Assembly (NCBI RefSeq): GCF_900111675.1
Contig: NZ_FOHO01000002.1
Location: 62,001 to 126,000 of the forward strand
Direction of reading: 5' to 3'
Length of the DNA: 64,000 nucleotides
Source: Paracoccus homiensis
GTDB lineage: Bacteria; Pseudomonadota; Alphaproteobacteria; Rhodobacterales; Rhodobacteraceae
The stretch's first letter is position 1. Every line of letters starts with the position of its first letter. The translations under genes were made by a program, and so were the position numbers. A model generated the notes under the pieces. It worked only from the letters and a program-made list of their open reading frames with translations. It was not told where the DNA came from and ran no database searches. This document shows positions 60,024 to 64,000 of the stretch, one piece after another.

Positions 60024-60659
60024 CTACCAGCGCAGCAATCGGCGCCCCGCCAGCCCGCCGATCACCATCGAGATGATCATGCCAAGCCCATACCAGGTCA
60101 GGAAGAACAGCGGCTGATCCTGATCGCAGCGGAAGGCATAGATGAAGGCGGCAAGCCCGCCGACACCCAGCCCGGCCAACGCCCCGCTATAGGCGGGCGC
60201 GGGGCTGGCCCCGTCGCGCAGCAGGACAAGAACCACGGCCAGCGTCGGAACCGAAATGCCCGTGACCGTCATCAGGCAGGTCAGGGCGGTCTGCCCGCGC
60301 ATGATCGGCCAGACCCGGTCGGGCGGCGTGCCCAGAATGGCCAGCACCAGCCAGAACGCGGCCACCAGCCCCAGACCAGCCGCCACCCAGGCCGCAGGCA
60401 CGCGCCGGGTCTGCGGTCGCGACAGCGTCAGCGACGCGATCAGCGCCACCGCACCGACCCCAAGGGGCAGCGCCCATTTCATCAAAGCGACCGGATCGGC
60501 CATGGCCTGTGCCAGATGCGGGCGGACACCGCGCAGGGCAATCGCCACCGCACCGCAGGCCAGCAGGCTAAGCCCGCCCCAGCCAACAAGCCGGGGACCG
60601 ATCTGCCGAGGGGCCGTATCATCGGCCGAAATAATCGAGATAAGCTGTTCCGTTCTCAC
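60024..60659 (-). CDS. nrsF: NrsF-type (DUF1109) membrane anti-sigma factor
   Basis: NrsF holds its cognate ECF sigma factor at the membrane until a metal or redox signal arrives. The 211-residue protein has six predicted helices and two cysteines 50 residues apart (Cys128 in LTCLMT, Cys178 in FRCDQDQPLF), as in the described Caulobacter NrsF, where such a conserved pair is needed for sensing. The GTG start at 60659 has AGGAGG 7 bases upstream and overlaps the sigma factor stop (GTGA). Confidence 0.88.
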   Translation of the reverse strand: MRTEQLISIISADDTAPRQIGPRLVGWGGLSLLACGAVAIALRGVRPHLAQAMADPVALMKWALPLGVGAVALIASLTLSRPQTRRVPAAWVAAGLGLVAAFWLVLAILGTPPDRVWPIMRGQTALTCLMTVTGISVPTLAVVLVLLRDGASPAPAYSGALAGLGVGGLAAFIYAFRCDQDQPLFFLTWYGLGMIISMVIGGLAGRRLLRW

Positions 60660-61219
60660 AACCCCGCCTCCTGACGGATCTCTGCAAGGCGCTTCAACGC
60701 ACGGTGAAGGGCGACACGCAGGGCGCCTGTCGACAACCCCAATCGGCGGCCGCATTCCTCGCTGCCATGTTCATCGACGGCCAGACAACGCAGCAAGGCT
60801 GCGTCCCGGTCGGGCAACTGCCCGATCAGGGTCTGCGCGTCGCGCGATTCCAGCGGATCGGGCTCGGGGGCGGCTTCCAGCTGTTCGGCGAAATCATCGA
60901 CCGGAACATGCACCCTGCGCCCCTTGCGGCGCAGCGCATCCACCAATTTATGCCGTGCGATCGCATAGACCCACGGGCGCAGAGGCTGGGTGCTATCCCA
61001 GGTCCCGCGCTTCAGGTGTATGGCCATCAAAGTATCCTGCACGACATCCTCGCACCAATCTGCATCCATTCCCGATGCCCGTGCGCGAATGATTCCGCGC
61101 AAAACCGGCACCATCTCTGACAACAGCAGGCGGTAGGCTGCGGCATCTCCGCCAAGGGCGGTCCGCATCAGTTCGGACCAATCAGGCTGAGCCCCTGACC
61201 TCCTGCCAGCTTTCGTCAT
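60656..61219 (-). CDS. sigF: ECF sigma factor, SigF type
   Basis: The 187-residue sigma factor has region 2 ([40 protein letters not shown], cited by its core motifs) and region 4 ([27 protein letters not shown] core near the end). It pairs with nrsF by overlap. Start is ATG at 61219 or the GTG codon just before it. It is divergent from the bufferin operon, and promoter-like elements of SigF type lie on both sides, so it probably controls both units. Confidence 0.9.
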   Translation of the reverse strand: MTKAGRRSGAQPDWSELMRTALGGDAAAYRLLLSEMVPVLRGIIRARASGMDADWCEDVVQDTLMAIHLKRGTWDSTQPLRPWVYAIARHKLVDALRRKGRRVHVPVDDFAEQLEAAPEPDPLESRDAQTLIGQLPDRDAALLRCLAVDEHGSEECGRRLGLSTGALRVALHRALKRLAEIRQEAGL

Positions 61220-61229
61220 CACATGTCCT

Positions 61230-61255
61230 TACGCAGTTGCTGCGGCACACGTTAC
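61230..61255 (-). promoter_or_regulatory. candidate SigF-type promoter for sigF-nrsF
   Basis: On the minus strand GTAACG (61255-61250), a 16-base spacer and CGTA (61233-61230) resemble the GTAACC-N16-CGAA promoter I recall for Caulobacter SigF. The -10 element lies about 11 bases before the start codon, so the transcript would have almost no leader. It suggests autoregulation. Confidence 0.55.
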
Positions 61256-61300
61256 ACAGCGCGGCAAAGAAAAAAAATACATCACAAAAGCGTGATCTCG

Positions 61301-61326
61301 GTAACGGATCGCGATGCCGCCGCGAA
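61301..61326 (+). promoter_or_regulatory. candidate SigF-type promoter for bufABC-doxX
   Basis: GTAACG (61301-61306), a spacer of exactly 16 bases, and CGAA (61323-61326) match the GTAACC-N16-CGAA promoter described for Caulobacter SigF at all but one position. Transcription would begin near 61333, giving a leader of roughly 45-50 bases with GAGGAAGGA before bufA. Confidence 0.78.
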
Positions 61327-61380
61327 GCGCATTCCAGGACGGCACGAACGTCCATGTCCAACACAGAGGAAGGAATGATC

Positions 61381-61647
61381 ATGAACGCGAAGCTTGCAAC
61401 CGCCATCGCCGCGGCCATCACCATGTCGGGCACCGTCGCCGCGAATGCCAAGACCGAAATGGAAAAATGCTATGGCGTGTCGCTGGCCGGTCAGAACGAC
61501 TGCGCCGCCGGGCCGGGCACCACCTGCGCCGGCACCTCGACGACCGACTATCAGGGCAACGCATGGAAACTGGTCCCGGCCGGCACCTGCGCCGATATCG
61601 AAACGCCCGCCGGGCACAATGGCTCGTTGGAACCGATCGAAAGCTGA
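61381..61647 (+). CDS. bufA: bufferin precursor, DUF2282 family (BufA1/GigP type)
   Basis: This 88-residue protein has a signal peptide (about 1-23, ending NAK) and a DUF2282 core with four cysteines: Cys30 ([10 protein letters not shown]), Cys41 (QNDCAAG), Cys49 (TTCAGT) and Cys70 (PAGTCADI). In the described bufferins, cysteines of such exported precursors are oxidised by the DUF692 enzyme to copper-binding heterocycles. The ATG at 61381 has GAGGAAGGA at proper spacing; an ATG two codons earlier lies on the ribosome site. First gene of the operon. Confidence 0.92.
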   Translation: MNAKLATAIAAAITMSGTVAANAKTEMEKCYGVSLAGQNDCAAGPGTTCAGTSTTDYQGNAWKLVPAGTCADIETPAGHNGSLEPIES

Positions 61648-61700
61648 TCCGGTCGGGGCGGGTCAGCCCGCCCCATCGCAACCATCGAGGAGGAGGACAG

Positions 61701-62540
61701 ATGGCACTTCGCGCAGGGACGGGGGTCGGCTTCAAGCCACAGCATTTCACGGCCATTCAGGGCACGGCGCCCGACCTGGCCTTTTTCGAGGTTCACGCCG
61801 AAAACTACATGGGCGCGGGCGGCGCGCCCCATGCGATGCTGACCCGGCTGCGACAGGATTATCAGCTGTCGATCCACGGTGTCGGCCTGTCGATTGGCGG
61901 GACCCACCTGAATTCCGATCACCTGCAACGGCTGAAAGCGCTGTGCGATCGCTACCAGCCAGACAGCTTTTCGGAACATCTGGCCTGGTCCAGCCATGGA
62001 AACGAATTCCTGAACGACCTGCTGCCCCTGCCCTACACGCCCCAGAATCTGGACCGGATCTGCGATCACGTCGATCAGGTGCAAGAGGTCCTGGGCCGTC
62101 GGATGCTGCTGGAAAATCCTGCGACCTATGTGACCTTCGCCGAAAGCAGCATCCCCGAAACGGAATTCATGACCCGCATCGCGCGCCGCACCGGATGCGG
62201 TCTGCTGCTGGATGTGAGCAATGTCTTTGTCAGCTGCGTGAACCACCGCACCGATCCGCTGGCCTATCTGGCGGAATTTCCTCTGGACCTGGTCGATGAG
62301 ATCCATCTGGGCGGGCATGAGGAAGAAGAACTGCCGTCGGGGCCGCTGCTGATCGATGCCCATGGCCGCGAAGTTGCCCAACCGGTCTGGGCCCTGTTCG
62401 GGCATGTTCTGGATCGCCGGGGCGCTGTCGCCACGCTGGTCGAATGGGACAATGACGTGCCCGACTGGGCCACCCTGAAGGCCGAGGCCGACCGCGCCGA
62501 CGCCATGATCCGGGAAAGGGACAGCCATGTTGCGGCCTGA
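61701..62540 (+). CDS. bufB: DUF692 multinuclear non-heme iron oxidase, bufferin maturase
   Basis: The 279-residue TIM-barrel protein belongs to the MNIO family (MbnB/TglH relatives), which modifies cysteines in peptides. Candidate iron ligands are His59 (SIHGVGLS), His93 (SEHLAW), Glu138 (LLENPAT), Asp171/Asn174 (LLLDVSN), His202/His206 (IHLGGH), Asp219 and Glu248. A very strong GAGGAGGAGGA site precedes the ATG at 61701. It follows the precursor gene by 53 bases and overlaps bufC by 14 bases. Confidence 0.93.
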   Translation: MALRAGTGVGFKPQHFTAIQGTAPDLAFFEVHAENYMGAGGAPHAMLTRLRQDYQLSIHGVGLSIGGTHLNSDHLQRLKALCDRYQPDSFSEHLAWSSHGNEFLNDLLPLPYTPQNLDRICDHVDQVQEVLGRRMLLENPATYVTFAESSIPETEFMTRIARRTGCGLLLDVSNVFVSCVNHRTDPLAYLAEFPLDLVDEIHLGGHEEEELPSGPLLIDAHGREVAQPVWALFGHVLDRRGAVATLVEWDNDVPDWATLKAEADRADAMIRERDSHVAA

Positions 62541-63240
62541 TTTCACGACCGTCTTTCGCGCCGGGCTGGCCAATGGCACGGTTCCGGCGGGAACCTCGCC
62601 CGACCTGCCGCAAGAGGCGGCGCAGCGCTTTGCCGTCTATCGCAACAATGTGGCCCATTCGCTGTCCCAGGCCCTTGCCCGCCGATTTCCAGTGATCGAA
62701 CGGCTGGTGGGGTCGCAATTCTTTGCCGCCATGGCCCGCGAATTCATCGCCGCCCATCCGCCGATATCGCCGGTGTTGCAGGAATGGGGCGGGGCCTTCC
62801 CGAAATTTCTGGAAGGGTTTGCCCCGGTCGGCGGCCTGCCCTATCTGCCCGCCGTAGCCGGTCTCGAATGGGCACGCGGACTGGCCTATCACGCCGCAGA
62901 CGCCGTTCCGATCGCGCCCGAGGATCTGCACCGGATCGAACGACCCCGGCTGCATCCCTCGGTCCGGGTGCTGCGCTGCAACCACCCGGCCGTCAGCATC
63001 TGGCAGGCCAACCAACCCGGTCAGGACGGCCGCGTCAGCGCCCGTGGCCACGAGATCGCGCTGATCTGGCGCAAGCCCGACCTGTCGGTCGGCACCATGT
63101 CCATTCCCCCGCTGCAAGCCGCCCTGATCGAGGCTCTTCTGGACGGCGCCACGCTTGAGGCCGCGGCGCTGGTCACCGATCCGGTCCCGGTTCTGGGCCT
63201 GCTGCTGCGCGAAAACCTGATCTGCACCACCGGAGTATGA
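62527..63240 (+). CDS. bufC: DUF2063 family bufferin maturation partner
   Basis: This 237-residue protein has the DUF2063 N-terminal DNA-binding-like region ([27 protein letters not shown]) and a C-terminal domain. In MNIO systems DUF2063 proteins bind the precursor peptide and partner with DUF692. The start lies inside bufB, a sign of tight coupling. Confidence 0.92.
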   Translation: MLRPDFTTVFRAGLANGTVPAGTSPDLPQEAAQRFAVYRNNVAHSLSQALARRFPVIERLVGSQFFAAMAREFIAAHPPISPVLQEWGGAFPKFLEGFAPVGGLPYLPAVAGLEWARGLAYHAADAVPIAPEDLHRIERPRLHPSVRVLRCNHPAVSIWQANQPGQDGRVSARGHEIALIWRKPDLSVGTMSIPPLQAALIEALLDGATLEAAALVTDPVPVLGLLLRENLICTTGV

Positions 63241-63244
63241 GGCC

Positions 63245-63718
63245 ATGACGATCCACACCCAATCGACACCGAAATCCGGCACCATCCGCAAGCTGAACGC
63301 CTTGGGAGAGATGATCCCCTACAGCCTTGTCGCGCTTGCGGCGCGGATCTTTCCCGCCGCCATCTTCTGGATGAGCGGGCGTACGAAAGTGGACGGGTTC
63401 AGCCTGCAACCCTCGACCGTGTTCCTGTTCGAAAACGAATACAACCTGCCGATCATCCCGCCCGAAATCGCGGCGCGGCTGGCAACCGTGGCCGAGCATG
63501 TGTTCCCGGTGCTGCTGGTTCTGGGCCTGATGACGCGATTCTCGGCGCTGGCGCTGTTGGGGATGACGGCAGTGATTCAGATCTTCGTCTATCCCTCGGC
63601 CTGGGCGACGCATGGTCTGTGGGCTGCCTGTTTCCTGATGCTGGTCGCACGCGGGCCGGGGGCCTGGTCGCTGGATGCCGCTCTGGGGACGGATGACGCG
63701 GCGCGCGGAGTCCGCTGA
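63245..63718 (+). CDS. DoxX-family membrane protein of the bufferin operon
   Basis: The 157-residue protein has four predicted helices and the DoxX pattern [18 protein letters not shown] (start of helix 1), with [17 protein letters not shown]. Four bases separate it from bufC. It corresponds to GigT in Caulobacter; its role, perhaps redox or membrane anchoring, is not known from the sequence. Confidence 0.9.
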   Translation: MTIHTQSTPKSGTIRKLNALGEMIPYSLVALAARIFPAAIFWMSGRTKVDGFSLQPSTVFLFENEYNLPIIPPEIAARLATVAEHVFPVLLVLGLMTRFSALALLGMTAVIQIFVYPSAWATHGLWAACFLMLVARGPGAWSLDAALGTDDAARGVR

Positions 63719-63756
63719 GCGGTTCACCATCCAGGTTTGTTACGAGTGACAGGGTA

Positions 63757-63796
63757 AAACGCCCCGCCCGACCCCATCGAGGGGTCAGGCGGGGCG
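63757..63796 (-). terminator. intrinsic terminator of dapA
   Basis: A 16-base arm from 63760 pairs with 63781-63796 with one mismatch around an ATCGA loop. On the minus strand it ends in GTTTTACC, so it stops dapA transcription; it may also end the buf operon. Confidence 0.85.
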
Positions 63797-63837
63797 CGGC
63801 ATTCGCCGCCGGCGCGGGCCGGCGATGTCAGGCGAGG

Positions 63838-64000
63838 TTACAGCAGTCCCGCATGTTCCAGCGCCGCGTCGATCAGGCGGCGCGTCGGATCGGTCAGCGG
63901 CGTCAGCGGCAGGCGCACGCGTTCATTGCACAGCCCCAGACGCGACATCGCATATTTGGCGCCCACCAGGCCCGGCTCGACGAAGATCGCGTGATGCAGC
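63838..64000 (-). CDS. dapA: 4-hydroxy-tetrahydrodipicolinate synthase (C-terminal part)
   Basis: Only the last 54 codons are in the window. They read [16 protein letters not shown], then RLPLTPLTD and a final helix ending AALEHAGLL, the typical DapA C-terminus. DapA condenses pyruvate and aspartate semialdehyde for lysine synthesis. It runs off the right edge. Confidence 0.88.
   Translation of the reverse strand, partial: LHHAIFVEPGLVGAKYAMSRLGLCNERVRLPLTPLTDPTRRLIDAALEHAGLL

Overview
The window is a GC-rich, densely packed chromosomal segment from an alphaproteobacterium of the Rhodobacteraceae/Paracoccaceae. The best guess is Paracoccus: the order ccoNOQP - usp - fnr - hemN matches what is known for Paracoccus denitrificans, and gene content (urtABCDE beside urease, DUF4167-prmC-prfA, sigF-nrsF with a bufferin operon) fits the group. 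I see no tRNA or rRNA genes, CRISPR array, insertion sequence or prophage. Nearly all of it is coding; the only clear gene decay is a LysR remnant near 41.4-41.9 kb.

Layout. 0-7 kb is a low-oxygen respiration module: cbb3 oxidase (ccoNOQP, minus strand), a tandem universal stress protein, an Fe-S Fnr regulator and hemN. Three FNR boxes tie it together: two between ccoN and usp, one at the fnr/hemN boundary. 7-19.8 kb is housekeeping and envelope: polA, two small zinc-finger proteins, an orphan ABC ATPase, a HIT protein, a GT14-type glycosyltransferase facing a sulfotransferase, dps, acpP-fabG-fabD, ndk, an AI-2E-family permease and olsB. 19.9-31.2 kb is a complete urea island: ureD-ureA-(58-residue membrane peptide)-ureB-ureC-ureE-ureF-ureG followed by the high-affinity urea transporter urtABCDE. 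31.2-41.2 kb holds holC and pepA, then the lptF-lptG-lptD-surA-pdxA-rsmA envelope/cofactor/ribosome run. 41.2-47.5 kb has the LysR remnant, DUF4167, prmC-prfA, an agmatinase-family gene and rpsF-rpsR-rplI with a structured leader. 47.5-55.4 kb is mixed: a homocysteine methyltransferase, a PA0069-type radical SAM protein, HNH nuclease, VOC protein, esterase, AlkA-type glycosylase, GntR regulator, HAD phosphatase, UbiH-type monooxygenase and two tiny membrane proteins. 55.4-60 kb has a SugE/Gdx exporter under a probable guanidine-II (mini-ykkC) riboswitch, then ilvD, two tandem Lrp regulators and ilvC.

The most interesting region is 60.0-63.7 kb: an ECF sigma factor with its NrsF (DUF1109) anti-sigma factor, divergent from a four-gene operon bufA-bufB-bufC-doxX. 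This is the bufferin/gig type of system: a DUF2282 precursor with a signal peptide and four cysteines, a DUF692 multinuclear iron oxidase, a DUF2063 partner and a DoxX membrane protein, which in relatives makes a periplasmic copper-binding modified peptide. Both sides of the divergent promoter region carry GTAACG-N16-CG(A/T)A elements like the SigF promoter known from Caulobacter, suggesting that the sigma factor drives both itself and the operon. The window ends inside dapA.

Other features worth attention are a GC-rich intergenic hairpin repeat family with five copies, and the small peptide gene between ureA and ureB, which resembles a miniaturised HupE/UreJ N-terminus.
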